A DNA stretch of 64,000 nucleotides from Lithobates sylvaticus (lineage: Eukaryota; Chordata; Amphibia; Anura; Ranidae). This document shows, in pieces, positions 55,065-64,000 of this stretch (the first letter of the stretch is position 1; the number at the start of each line of letters is the position of its first letter). Both the position numbers and the translations under genes were made by a program. The DNA is taken from the NCBI GenBank assembly GCA_028564925.1, contig CM053027.1, forward strand, positions 240,350,715 through 240,414,714. Direction: 5' to 3'. The notes under the pieces are model-generated. The model had not been told where the DNA came from. It was given only the letters and a program-made list of their open reading frames with translations, and searched no databases.

Positions 55065-56210
55065 CTATAAGAAGGGTTTGAAGCTCAGAGATTCATTCAA
55101 GCCAGGATGCACAGTGGCTCTAAGGTTATGAATCCATTTTGACTCTCTCTGTAAGAGAGTTTTATCAATATCACCTCCGCGATTGAAGTCTGGTACATAT
55201 TCTAGCGCAAAAAACTTCATCTGTGAGATATCGTATGAATGATAGAGCCCCATATGTCGACTAATGGGGGTCTCCATTTTTTTCTTCTTGATAAGGGATA
55301 CATGATCTCTAATTCTATGGAAGAAAGGTCGTTTAGTTTTCCCTACATAGAAAGCCTGACAAGTACATGTCATAAGGTAAACAACTCCAATAGTCTTACA
55401 TGTTGCATAAAAGTTGGGCTTAAAGGTTTGACCAGAGGGCAGCATTATTTCAGTCGAATTGTTCAGTAAATCACAGAATTCACATTTTCCACAGGGGGAA
55501 GTACCTTTTCTATGTGTTTTTATTCTTGAGGTAAGGTGGCTATGAACCAAACGATCTTTCAAAGAGGTAGATTTGCGGTAGGTAATTTGTGGGTGAGCTC
55601 CCACATATTTTGAGAGGACATCATCTGTAGAAAGAAGATGCCAGTATTTTTCAAAAATATGACGTACTTTTTTATGTTCACCAACAAAAGTGGTGATTAC
55701 GCGGACTTTGGATTCAGATTTATATGGCTTCACTTGGTGGATTAATTGATGTCTATCCTTCTGTTTTGCTCTATTGTATGAACGCTTAAGGCAATTTTTA
55801 CTATAGCCTCGTTCTAGGAGATGGGTTTGCAACGCTTTGGCTTCTAATTCAAAATCAGCCTCTTTGCTACAATTTCTTTTTAATCTTAGATACTGACTGA
55901 ATGGTATGCTCTGGACAAGGGACGCGGGATGAGAACTGTCAGCATGAAGAATAGTATTGCCTGCAGAAGGCTTTCTGTAAAGAGAGGAACCAATAGTTTT
56001 ATCCTCATTTACATAAATCTTGATATCCAAGAAGTTTACAGTAACTTGATCACAGGTCATCGTAAACTTAAGATTGTAGGAGTTAGTTTCAAGACACAGT
56101 AAAAATTGCGACAGCTCATCCCGAGTTCCAGTCCAGACAATAAAGATATCATCAATAAATCTTTTCCAGATCAAAATATTCTCAAAGAAATGACTGAACT
56201 GAATGGCCAT
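55065..56210 (-). CDS. Penelope-like RT/GIY-YIG protein, left copy (381 codons, truncated)
   Basis: The frame starts at an ATG made by the inverted junction (ATGGCC) and continues with AIQFSHFFENILIWKRFIDD, so it has reverse transcriptase motif C but lacks motifs A and B. From there to the stop it equals the right copy, with one residue difference noticed (THLLERG against TRLLERG). It keeps the cysteine cluster PCGKCEFCDLL and the GIY-YIG domain. As a 5'-truncated copy it cannot make a working reverse transcriptase. Confidence 0.88.
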   Translation of the reverse strand: MAIQFSHFFENILIWKRFIDDIFIVWTGTRDELSQFLLCLETNSYNLKFTMTCDQVTVNFLDIKIYVNEDKTIGSSLYRKPSAGNTILHADSSHPASLVQSIPFSQYLRLKRNCSKEADFELEAKALQTHLLERGYSKNCLKRSYNRAKQKDRHQLIHQVKPYKSESKVRVITTFVGEHKKVRHIFEKYWHLLSTDDVLSKYVGAHPQITYRKSTSLKDRLVHSHLTSRIKTHRKGTSPCGKCEFCDLLNNSTEIMLPSGQTFKPNFYATCKTIGVVYLMTCTCQAFYVGKTKRPFFHRIRDHVSLIKKKKMETPISRHMGLYHSYDISQMKFFALEYVPDFNRGGDIDKTLLQRESKWIHNLRATVHPGLNESLSFKPFL

Positions 56211-57612
56211 AGATGTGGAGGCCCTTTACAACTCGATCCCCCACAAACTGGGGGCTCGAGTTGTGGACGGCTTCCTCTCTGAACGGGGGCCATCAGCCAG
56301 GCAATACAATAATTTTGTTTTAGAACTGTTGCTCTTCATCTTGAGCAATAATATTTTTATCTTCGACTGCTCCCACTACCTCCAGGTGCAGGGGGTGGCG
56401 ATGGGGACCAAATGTGCCCCATCGTACGCCAACCTGTACCTGGGGGGGTGGGAGAGGGAGATATTCTCGGCCATTCAGTTCAGTCATTTCTTTGAGAATA
56501 TTTTGATCTGGAAAAGATTTATTGATGATATCTTTATTGTCTGGACTGGAACTCGGGATGAGCTGTCGCAATTTTTACTGTGTCTTGAAACTAACTCCTA
56601 CAATCTTAAGTTTACGATGACCTGTGATCAAGTTACTGTAAACTTCTTGGATATCAAGATTTATGTAAATGAGGATAAAACTATTGGTTCCTCTCTTTAC
56701 AGAAAGCCTTCTGCAGGCAATACTATTCTTCATGCTGACAGTTCTCATCCCGCGTCCCTTGTCCAGAGCATACCATTCAGTCAGTATCTAAGATTAAAAA
56801 GAAATTGTAGCAAAGAGGCTGATTTTGAATTAGAAGCCAAAGCGTTGCAAACCCGTCTCCTAGAACGAGGCTATAGTAAAAATTGCCTTAAGCGTTCATA
56901 CAATAGAGCAAAACAGAAGGATAGACATCAATTAATCCACCAAGTGAAGCCATATAAATCTGAATCCAAAGTCCGCGTAATCACCACTTTTGTTGGTGAA
57001 CATAAAAAAGTACGTCATATTTTTGAAAAATACTGGCATCTTCTTTCTACAGATGATGTCCTCTCAAAATATGTGGGAGCTCACCCACAAATTACCTACC
57101 GCAAATCTACCTCTTTGAAAGATCGTTTGGTTCATAGCCACCTTACCTCAAGAATAAAAACACATAGAAAAGGTACTTCCCCCTGTGGAAAATGTGAATT
57201 CTGTGATTTACTGAACAATTCGACTGAAATAATGCTGCCCTCTGGTCAAACCTTTAAGCCCAACTTTTATGCAACATGTAAGACTATTGGAGTTGTTTAC
57301 CTTATGACATGTACTTGTCAGGCTTTCTATGTAGGGAAAACTAAACGACCTTTCTTCCATAGAATTAGAGATCATGTATCCCTTATCAAGAAGAAAAAAA
57401 TGGAGACCCCCATTAGTCGACATATGGGGCTCTATCATTCATACGATATCTCACAGATGAAGTTTTTTGCGCTAGAATATGTACCAGACTTCAATCGCGG
57501 AGGTGATATTGATAAAACTCTCTTACAGAGAGAGTCAAAATGGATTCATAACCTTAGAGCCACTGTGCATCCTGGCTTGAATGAATCTCTGAGCTTCAAA
57601 CCCTTCTTATAG
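56203..57612 (+). CDS. Penelope-like RT/GIY-YIG protein, right copy (469 codons, N-terminus missing)
   Basis: The product couples a telomerase-like reverse transcriptase to a GIY-YIG endonuclease that nicks the target. Visible motifs: A, AIDVEALYNSIPHK (residues 2-15); B, GVAMGTKCAPSYANLYL (64-80); C, FIDDIFIVW with catalytic FIDD at 106-109; a thumb region; a Cys cluster PCGKCEFCDLL; then GIY-YIG from about 363 (VVYLMTCTCQAFYVGKT), HRIRDH, ISRH and the catalytic Glu in LLQRESKWIHNL near 444. Full Penelope proteins have 300 or more residues before motif A, so this copy is 5' truncated and its Met is incidental. The frame is open from motif A to the stop. Confidence 0.92.
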   Translation: MAIDVEALYNSIPHKLGARVVDGFLSERGPSARQYNNFVLELLLFILSNNIFIFDCSHYLQVQGVAMGTKCAPSYANLYLGGWEREIFSAIQFSHFFENILIWKRFIDDIFIVWTGTRDELSQFLLCLETNSYNLKFTMTCDQVTVNFLDIKIYVNEDKTIGSSLYRKPSAGNTILHADSSHPASLVQSIPFSQYLRLKRNCSKEADFELEAKALQTRLLERGYSKNCLKRSYNRAKQKDRHQLIHQVKPYKSESKVRVITTFVGEHKKVRHIFEKYWHLLSTDDVLSKYVGAHPQITYRKSTSLKDRLVHSHLTSRIKTHRKGTSPCGKCEFCDLLNNSTEIMLPSGQTFKPNFYATCKTIGVVYLMTCTCQAFYVGKTKRPFFHRIRDHVSLIKKKKMETPISRHMGLYHSYDISQMKFFALEYVPDFNRGGDIDKTLLQRESKWIHNLRATVHPGLNESLSFKPFL

Positions 57613-58284
57613 GGGTAGGTCGCCATTGTCACTCTTTTCCTGAGAACACTACTGGTTTTCACCTAAATATGTTTATTATTATGTGTATTCTGTTTATTTA
57701 CCCCTTGTACTGTATTTTATTATCATTCAGATGTTCATCGCTCTTTTTGTCTGGTGTGGTGCTTGCTGGCCTATTGATCGTGGTGGAGGGCTCTTTGGCC
57801 AGTTCCACTGCTCCAGTGTATCTGTATTTAATCAGCATCAGCCACTTTTGGTCTTGGTCCCTTTAAGGAGCAATATTTGCAGCCTTATATACATTTGTAG
57901 CAAAATGTTTTGAAATGGGGTTTGAGTGCCTCATATGGACACGTGAGGCGTTATTTTTGGAGTATCTAGACCTCATCCGTCTATTTTTCTCTTAACTTGC
58001 GCCGTTTCAGTCACCAAGGGTTAAAACGCTTGCGCTAGACTGCGGCCGTTATCTTGGTTACACTTACATGTTCCAAGATAACAGAGGTAGTATATATGGA
58101 TCTGTTTTGTGACCCAAAAACATTCCTACATACTGATCACCTTCAGTCTAGGGATATTTTAAATATCCCTTCACTGACATGCACTGGCAATTGTCAGTCC
58201 ATTTCCCTTTTACTCCCTTGCTGACAGTCTTTCAGATGTGGCTTAACATCCTGTGATTCAATTTGCTATCAGCACAGAGGTCAG

Positions 58285-58540
58285 CTGTTCTGGCTTCCTG
58301 TTATGGATGGCACTTCCTGTTGTGGATGGCACTTCCTGTTTCACGGCTGTCACTTCCTGTGCGTCTGGCGCTCCTGCAGTGACATCACATGTCCTCACCT
58401 GACCATTTGGCGCCGAGATTTTGGCGCCAAAACGGCAGGTGGAGAGGGTTATTTAAGGGGATTTGTTTGAGCTCTTCACTTGTGCAGCTCAGCGGAGGTT
58501 TATTCCCCAAACAACACTTGTTAAAGGTAAGAGACTTAGC
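58285..58540 (+). promoter_or_regulatory. Promoter-like module: four ETS motifs, two E2F-like sites, TATA-like box, splice donor
   Basis: CTTCCTGT occurs at about 58293, 58313, 58332 and 58353, spaced 19-21 bp. TTTGGCGCC at 58406 and the palindrome TTTTGGCGCCAAAA (58419-58432) match E2F sites. TTATTTAAGG near 58449-58458 is TATA-like. A strong donor, AAAG|GTAAGAG, is at 58526-58527. An intron in the 5' UTR is known in Penelope. Function is inferred. Confidence 0.5.
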
Positions 58541-59272
58541 AGATTATTTGCCATCCGTTTTTTGTCCGGCTACTGGTCACTAAAATGCCCCCTCGTTTTT
58601 GCTCTATTTAAAGGGGCTTTAGGTACCTCACTCTGGCCTCCCTATTCTCTGGATAGTTATCTGTCCTGGCTGGCACCCTGAGTTGATGCAGACCTTCAAC
58701 ATAGGTAAATATATACCTGGCATATGATGACCAGTCTGCGGTCTACTGATGGTAACTATATCTGTATAAAATTTCCGAGATGGATAAAGGACTTCTCCCT
58801 TTAAAATTTCTTATAGATTCAAACTTGGATTTTCTTTTGGCAGTTATGAGCACTTTGTTTGTATGCTCCTTTATATGCTCCTATTATCGTTCCAAGGAAT
58901 CATTATCCAGGTGGGTTTTTTCCATTCTTTCGGATAATATATACTTATATATTCTCTTTTAATATCTTAACAAATTTAGTATCTTTATTAATGTACCCCA
59001 TAGATGGATTACCAAACTGATATAGTTTTGGACACTTTTTCCCTCTCTATGATGCACTCGATACAATCCCATGTATTCAACATTTTTGTGGACTGCAGAG
59101 CCCTCTCCCGGGACTTTCAGGTCAGCATTTGAGCCCATTAGCTCCACCCACTTTTCAATTATGTGATGTTCATCTCTACATTATCTTATTAAAATAGTGT
59201 AAATTGTTGTGTATTTCAATGTTCTGACTGTATTTTTTCTATTTTAGCAAATATTAATTGACATTATCTAAC

Positions 59273-59312
59273 TCTCCTGAGGAAGCCCAAGTTCGGGTGA
59301 AACATGTTGAGA
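59273..59312 (+). ncRNA. Hammerhead ribozyme, right arm
   Basis: All core elements are in place. Helix I is TCTC with GAGA; the core CTGAGGA fits CUGANGA; helix II is GCCC with GGGT around AAGTTC; then GAA. The self-complementary ACATGT takes the place of helix III, and U at 59308 is the cleavage base (H17). Such a short palindromic helix III is weak alone but can pair with a second copy. Confidence 0.8.
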
Positions 59313-59525
59313 AAAGGAGCAATAAATGAAAAGTTCATCTCTGTTTAGTGATGTATGGTTTTTAAAAAAACGTTTTCATGGACATTTGATGTCAATTATG
59401 CAATATCAATTTATATTGTGAAATTTAATAAAACTTTTTTCTATTTATGTAATCTTTTTGTATTTTTGCGCCTTAAAAGTCCCATTTCTGTTCTTTGAAC
59501 TAAATTTTGACTCAAATAAACCATG

Positions 59526-60327
59526 GTGAACAAATGTATACACGGTTTGTCTGTGACTGTCTGCAAACAAATCTGAACATTGAAGTCCATGAGGAAAATG
59601 GACGAATACAATAAGGAGTTTGCTCACACAAATTAATCCTGGGGACCCTAAACTTTGGGATGGAACACAAGCTCCCTGAATAAACATGATACATTTCATT
59701 AATTTATCAAGTGGTGTGAAAATTGCTAAACTGAAATCACTGGTAGGACAGATTTTCTGATATATACCCATTGCTATTACATCACCAGCTTCAGCCACAT
59801 CCCTTCACATTCATGGTAGACCTGTTGGGCTGTCTTGACTTTTGGTGTCCTTGTAGATCAGTACAGACACTATTGTCCTAATGCTGTATTTGGTTGTACA
59901 ACATGGATGTATCTGGATCTAATTTTACAAAATATGTCATTTACAGAAAAGGAAAATGCACAGGATGCATTAATATTCTGTCAGGGTTCTTTATAAATGA
60001 AAAGGCTAGTTATCTTGCAAAACATTATTATGACAGCCGTTATGTCAGGGTTTCTGGCAGGATGACAAGAAGATGGGCATGGTGTCACTTTAAATCTGTC
60101 TGTATTTTTCCCCTAAGACAAGTGCTGGAGTTTAATTTATCTAACACCGTCAATGGAGGAATAAACATCCAGTGCTTCCTGTCTGAATAAAATGCAAAGC
60201 ACAAATAAGCCCCACTCCAGACAAAATATTTAAGTTCTGGACTTGACAGGTTTCACGAAGAACAAGAAGAAAATTTTGAGTTGAGTAAAAAAAAAGTCAG
60301 CACATCACAAAACTTAACAAAACTTTA
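59526..60327. other. Plexin intron, no gene recognised
   Basis: A 98-codon plus frame (59894-60190) has no recognisable domain or splice context. No repeat ends were found. Confidence 0.3.
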
Positions 60328-60580
60328 GGCTGGGTTCACACTAGCTGCGGCCGCGGCTCGCAGCAGGGGGTTTGGTGCGTCCCCGTTCTCCATTTCAGGT
60401 GCGAATCAGGTCCAAATTTTTGCCTCAATTCGGACCTGAAATGGAGCCAAAGACGTACAGGACCCTTTTCCAGTGCGGAACACAGCTGCCCGGAGCTGTG
60501 TTGAGAGCTGGTCAGTCTCCTGTCCTGCGAATTGGGTGTGGGGAAACCCGCATCCAATTGGCATAAGTGTGAACCCAGCC
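60328..60580. mobile_element. Harbinger-type MITE (GGCTGGGTTCACAC ends)
   Basis: GGCTGGGTTCACACTAG and CTTAAGTGTGAACCCAGCC-type ends (right end GTGTGAACCCAGCC) with TTA on both sides (60325-60327, 60581-60583). The interior pairs TTTCAGGTGCGAAT with TTCGGACCTGAAA. Same family as the nested MITE at 52055. Confidence 0.88.
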
Positions 60581-62794
60581 TTAATACGTATGTATACATT
60601 ATATCAAAAGCACATCACATAAACCGGGTACAGAAATGTGATATACATACAAGTACGGGTGCAAAAAGTACAGAGAATTGCTCATAAACACAAGTCACTA
60701 CCTCCACTGGCACTGAGATATACAAGGAAATAGCTAAACAAATACATAGCATAGCAAGTGGAGATAGTGCATGTGTAAAATGTACAATACCAGAACATAA
60801 TAGTAAGGAGAAGTGTAAACAGCAGACAACTGGAAGCAACTGACAATGTTTCAGGGTTAATACTCCTTTATCAATTCAAGTCCCACCTGCTGTTTGGTTG
60901 CCTGGGTGTTTAACTTAAATGGGCCAAAATGGTACCAAACACCCTAGCCCTGCCTCCTTCTGTGGCAGGAAGTAATTTTTACTATCTAGACTTGGACAAC
61001 TGGGAAGCACATGCTTCTAGAAAATTTAATTGAGCTTTATCCACAGTGAAAAACAATTATCTTACAGTGATGAGTGTTAGTGAATCTGATAAGGAGAAAG
61101 TTCTGCTAGATTTGGCCATTTTAAAACACCAGACACCATATATAATGAGTAGATTTGGGAACAGTGACTACAATATGGTAACATTAGGTGAGAATTAAGA
61201 ATGTTTGTTCAATTTTATAATCAGTGGGGTCAAATCGATTTTTTTTTTCCGACCAGAATGATGGGAAAATTCAAAGGAGCAGGATGGAAAAAAATTTTAG
61301 AGCAAATTTCTAAGTCAATGTGGTTTTTGTTTGTGAAATTATATTCATTCCAAAGATTAATGTTAAAAGCAAACAACATTTGTTCAGTCGTCAAATCTAC
61401 AATGAATTTTCATACGAATATTTATGACCATATGTTTACAAGTCTACCAGCATATAGCAAGCTTAAGGGCTTGGGCAAGGAGGCTACAAAAACTATGAAG
61501 ATCAGAAAAGTTTAAGGAACATGGCACTTAAATAAACAAATAAATAAAACTAAGAGATCACTGTGAATGTGTGAGGCATGTAAGCCAAGGCTTTGCCAGT
61601 TCAGAATTGTAATGCCAACATGTTCTGAGCACATAAAATCTGACCATGCTCTGATACAGACATTATTTTATATTCACCACCCTGACCCTGATTGTTCCCT
61701 CAACAGTGTGCACATAGCAAAACTCTCCACACCCCCATGTATCACCCTTTCCCCAGTGTCTGCGCTAGCTTATGTGATCTGACTGTCTGCAAAAGATTCT
61801 CTGTTTTCTGATGACTGTCCAAAGTAGCTTCTCTTGCACAATTCCTACCACTGTGTGCTCGATTTTACTCAAAAGGAAGAAAAAAAACATCTCAGAAACA
61901 GCCACGCCAGGATCTCCCTTTTCACACTCCAGTCAATGATCGGGTCCTTCTCCGCATCCTCTCCCAAAAGGAGGCCAGCTGCTATCCCTCTCTCCCTCTC
62001 TACAGCAACAGCCAGTTCTTGCCTAGTTTTCTCCCCTTTCCATGATCTCCTCTTCCTTTCTTTCCCCCAGCCACAATCATCTTACCTTTTATCATCGAAA
62101 AATGCTTGCTCCCTAGCATTTTCTGTCCATGCTCAGATCCCACCTCACCCTTCTATGGTGCTCATTATTTACTATGTTGATCAAATAATTTATGTCCAGC
62201 TAAACTATTATTTGATTGGGAGTAATATGCAATAGTGTATTCAATCAATTAGAGCTAAAAAAAAAAGCGCCTAAATGAATCAGTTTATCAAGCAACACAC
62301 ATTTTCTAATTATTTAATAGGGGCACTGAGATTAAATAGTTAATGTTTAAAAATATTTTAAACAAATAATGTAGCAAGTGCATTCCCTCTGGCAAAAGAG
62401 TCCCCTGGAAGCAACAACAATCTATATAGCTGAATAGGGAAGTTTAAAAAACTATAAGGCAGAAAGTGCATTTATTTCCCCAAAAGGTCAAGGGCACTAA
62501 TATTTAATTAATAAAAACACGGACTATAATAAAGACTTCAAAAAAGAAATGAAGGTGGCAAAAAGCTGAACAACAGATTGCTGGTAATAAATCTTTAAAA
62601 AATATACATTTTAAGAGACAAAAAATGATAATTTAAGACTAATAAGAAACATTGTGGGAAAAATAAACTGTAGGGAACAAAGTTATTAGTTAAAACCTGG
62701 AATGCATACTTTTCATATATCTCTTTACAAAAGAGTTTCCTTTTCTTTTTTTTAATCTGCTAGTTTTAAACTGGGCAAGGGTAACCATCCTAAG
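60581..62794. other. Intron-like sequence, no gene recognised
   Basis: No exon, RNA gene or element with clear ends seen. Frames of 104 codons (61201-61515) and 133 codons (61834-62235) on the plus strand lack domains and are probably chance. A C-rich stretch lies at 61930-62080. Confidence 0.3.
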
Positions 62795-62934
62795 GTTAGG
62801 CCTAAAGTGGTTGTTAACCCTCACAGATACCCAGTGAAATGAGATTAAACAAACCCTCCTACGTAGGTTGTATCTGTTTATCTGCAGTACTTCCTTCTTT
62901 CTTTCCATTCAAAGTGCTGAATTGACATAGCTTG
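62795..62934. repeat. Fragment of a dispersed repeat (AAAGTGGTTGTTAACCC)
   Basis: The start resembles the AAAGGGGTTGTAAACCC ends at 30824 and 43366, so probably another TTAA-class MITE. It runs into the third N gap. Confidence 0.45.
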
Positions 62935-63434
62935 NNNNNNNNNNNNNNNNNNNNNNNNNNNNNNNNNNNNNNNNNNNNNNNNNNNNNNNNNNNNNNNNNN
63001 NNNNNNNNNNNNNNNNNNNNNNNNNNNNNNNNNNNNNNNNNNNNNNNNNNNNNNNNNNNNNNNNNNNNNNNNNNNNNNNNNNNNNNNNNNNNNNNNNNNN
63101 NNNNNNNNNNNNNNNNNNNNNNNNNNNNNNNNNNNNNNNNNNNNNNNNNNNNNNNNNNNNNNNNNNNNNNNNNNNNNNNNNNNNNNNNNNNNNNNNNNNN
63201 NNNNNNNNNNNNNNNNNNNNNNNNNNNNNNNNNNNNNNNNNNNNNNNNNNNNNNNNNNNNNNNNNNNNNNNNNNNNNNNNNNNNNNNNNNNNNNNNNNNN
63301 NNNNNNNNNNNNNNNNNNNNNNNNNNNNNNNNNNNNNNNNNNNNNNNNNNNNNNNNNNNNNNNNNNNNNNNNNNNNNNNNNNNNNNNNNNNNNNNNNNNN
63401 NNNNNNNNNNNNNNNNNNNNNNNNNNNNNNNNNN
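62935..63434. other. Assembly gap, 500 N
   Basis: Placeholder gap of unknown true size. Confidence 0.99.
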
Positions 63435-63960
63435 GCCCAAGATGCAAGGCCCCAGGCGATCTTCTTCATATGGTATGGAAGTGCCCAAAGCTATTCAGGT
63501 ACTGGGTAGAAGTAGTGGATAGCTTGAATAGAATCTTTGGGACCACCCTGGAACCAGAGGCTAGGACCTGCCTTCTGGGAATCTTTGAGGATGGCAATGC
63601 ATCATCCCCTATCAAAGTTGCATTGCTGAGATGCCTGTATCAGGCAAGGCGCCTAATTGCGTTGAACTGGCAAGCCAGGAAGCCTCCTTCCTTGGCGAAC
63701 TGGACTGAGGCGATTAACTCTATGATATGGTGCGAGAGGGCAATGTTTATTCGGCAGAATAACCTTAAGAAATTTGCCCGTATATGGAGCCCCTGGCTGT
63801 GTGTGCTGGGCTGCATGCCAAGGGTGGGTGGCGACGGGGTGGATAGATCTTCCCCCCCGGCGCCCCCACACCCATAAATTCCTTAAAAATCACCATGGCT
63901 ATCCTGACCATGGAGCGGGTCCGGGGGCCCCCTACTTCCCTCGGCCCGCGCGCCCATCCT
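63435..63960 (+). pseudogene. L1 ORF2 C-terminal end
   Basis: The frame from 63435 reads PRCKAPGDLLHMVWKCPKLF, then LLRCLYQARRLIALNWQ and INSMIWCERAMFIRQN, matching the end of ORF2 in the L1 at 23078 (DLLHMMWKCPKLFRYW, LRLLYLARKAIARFW) with clear divergence. It is a related but distinct L1 copy, cut on the left by the gap. The stop near 63877 is followed by a presumed 3' UTR. Confidence 0.85.
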
Positions 63961-64000
63961 GCCGACTTTTCGAACCTGGGAACCAGTAGTGTGTGTACAG

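Larger units (their letters stand above)
53174..56208 (-). repeat. Left arm of the 3.0-kb inverted repeat
   Basis: Pairs with 56469-59511 over its whole length. The inner border is at GGCC within a self-complementary ATGGCCAT (56203-56210), where the two copies meet. Confidence 0.95.
53119..59511. mobile_element. Penelope-like element inserted as a head-to-head inverted dimer
   Basis: One 14-bp target duplication, TCAAATAAACCATG, lies at 53105-53118 and 59512-59525, so the whole 6.4 kb entered as one unit. It consists of a left copy on the minus strand, a 260-bp stretch present once (56209-56468), and a right copy on the plus strand. Both copies are 5' truncated; the left one starts farther downstream than the right. 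The left copy has 55 extra bp at its 3' end. The arms differ by two indels (7 and 1 nt) and very few substitutions noticed, so the insertion is young. It lies in the plexin intron, upstream of the exon at 51302. Confidence 0.9.
56469..59511 (+). repeat. Right arm of the 3.0-kb inverted repeat
   Basis: Mirror of 53174-56208. Relative to the left arm it has 7 extra nt at about 58803 (an extra TTTTAAA-type stretch) and one extra A in an A-run at about 59365. Confidence 0.95.
57613..59511 (+). other. 3' region (pLTR-like) of the right copy
   Basis: About 1.9 kb after the stop holds no coding sequence. It contains a promoter-like module (58285-58540), a hammerhead (59273-59312) and AATAAA soon after the ribozyme (about 59321). 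Penelope elements carry pseudo-LTRs that hold both promoter and 3' functions, which fits this layout; a second, upstream pLTR is missing because of 5' truncation. Confidence 0.65.

Noticed and set aside
53174-59511. The palindrome as an assembly foldback artefact
   Set aside because: The arms differ by a 7-nt and a 1-nt indel, the ends are unequal by 55 bp, and a target duplication flanks the whole. An artefact would give identical arms and no duplication. Long reads would still be the decisive test.
53119-59511. LTR retrotransposon or retrovirus
   Set aside because: There is no protease, integrase, capsid or RNase H region. The reverse transcriptase is joined to a GIY-YIG endonuclease, which is specific to Penelope-like elements.
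61201-62235. Two open frames of 104 and 133 codons in plexin intron
   Set aside because: No family signature; lengths are within chance for AT- or C-rich intron sequence.

Overview
This window looks like genomic DNA of a frog, most likely a ranid or close relative. That is inferred from three things: two vertebrate host genes in pieces, a repeat community typical of large anuran genomes (TTAA-flanked CCACTT elements, Harbinger MITEs, hammerhead-bearing Penelope-like elements, Tc1, L1), and very long introns. Three runs of exactly 500 N (31211-31710, 47178-47677, 62935-63434) mark scaffold joins of unknown true size, so the window is four contigs. I saw no retrovirus, LTR retrotransposon or Polinton.

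Contig 1 (1-31210). Positions 1-14.4 kb are one old L1 on the plus strand, split by a hAT element (4015-6172, itself carrying a TA-flanked element) and by a 6.1-kb TTAA-flanked element (6180-12298, itself carrying a hammerhead-bearing insertion); a second TTAA element (12527-14428) abuts its poly(A) tail. Exons 3, 2 and 1 of EIF2D follow on the minus strand (15351-21225), with reading phases that join exactly and a promoter-like region above exon 1. Beyond it are more MITEs and a nearly whole L1 (23078-29182), then another TTAA element carrying a second TA element.

Contig 2 (31711-47177). An old Tc1 copy is split by two TTAA elements, and the second of these holds a complete Tc1 with an open 340-codon DD34E transposase (34705-36341). 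Next is an old L1 on the minus strand (about 37077-43365) cut by five DNA elements. Last is an autonomous-type PIF/Harbinger element (from 43820) whose ends match the nearby MITEs.

Contig 3 (47678-62934). It holds a TTAA element, one plexin-A exon on the minus strand (51302-51484), a hAT MITE containing a second MITE, and the most striking object in the window. This is a 6.4-kb Penelope-like insertion built as a head-to-head inverted dimer with two nearly identical 3.0-kb arms, bounded by a single 14-bp target duplication (53119-59511). Each arm carries reverse transcriptase and GIY-YIG coding sequence, a hammerhead ribozyme and a promoter-like module facing outward. Contig 4 is the tail of another L1.

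The host genes occupy little of the sequence. EIF2D encodes a translation factor and plexin-A a semaphorin receptor; both lie on the minus strand, in the order I recall for human 1q32. However, a plexin with about 28 further downstream exons should not place an early exon only 30 kb upstream of EIF2D, so the contig order needs checking. Across the window, hammerhead-like motifs share a self-complementary helix III, which suggests ribozymes that act as dimers.
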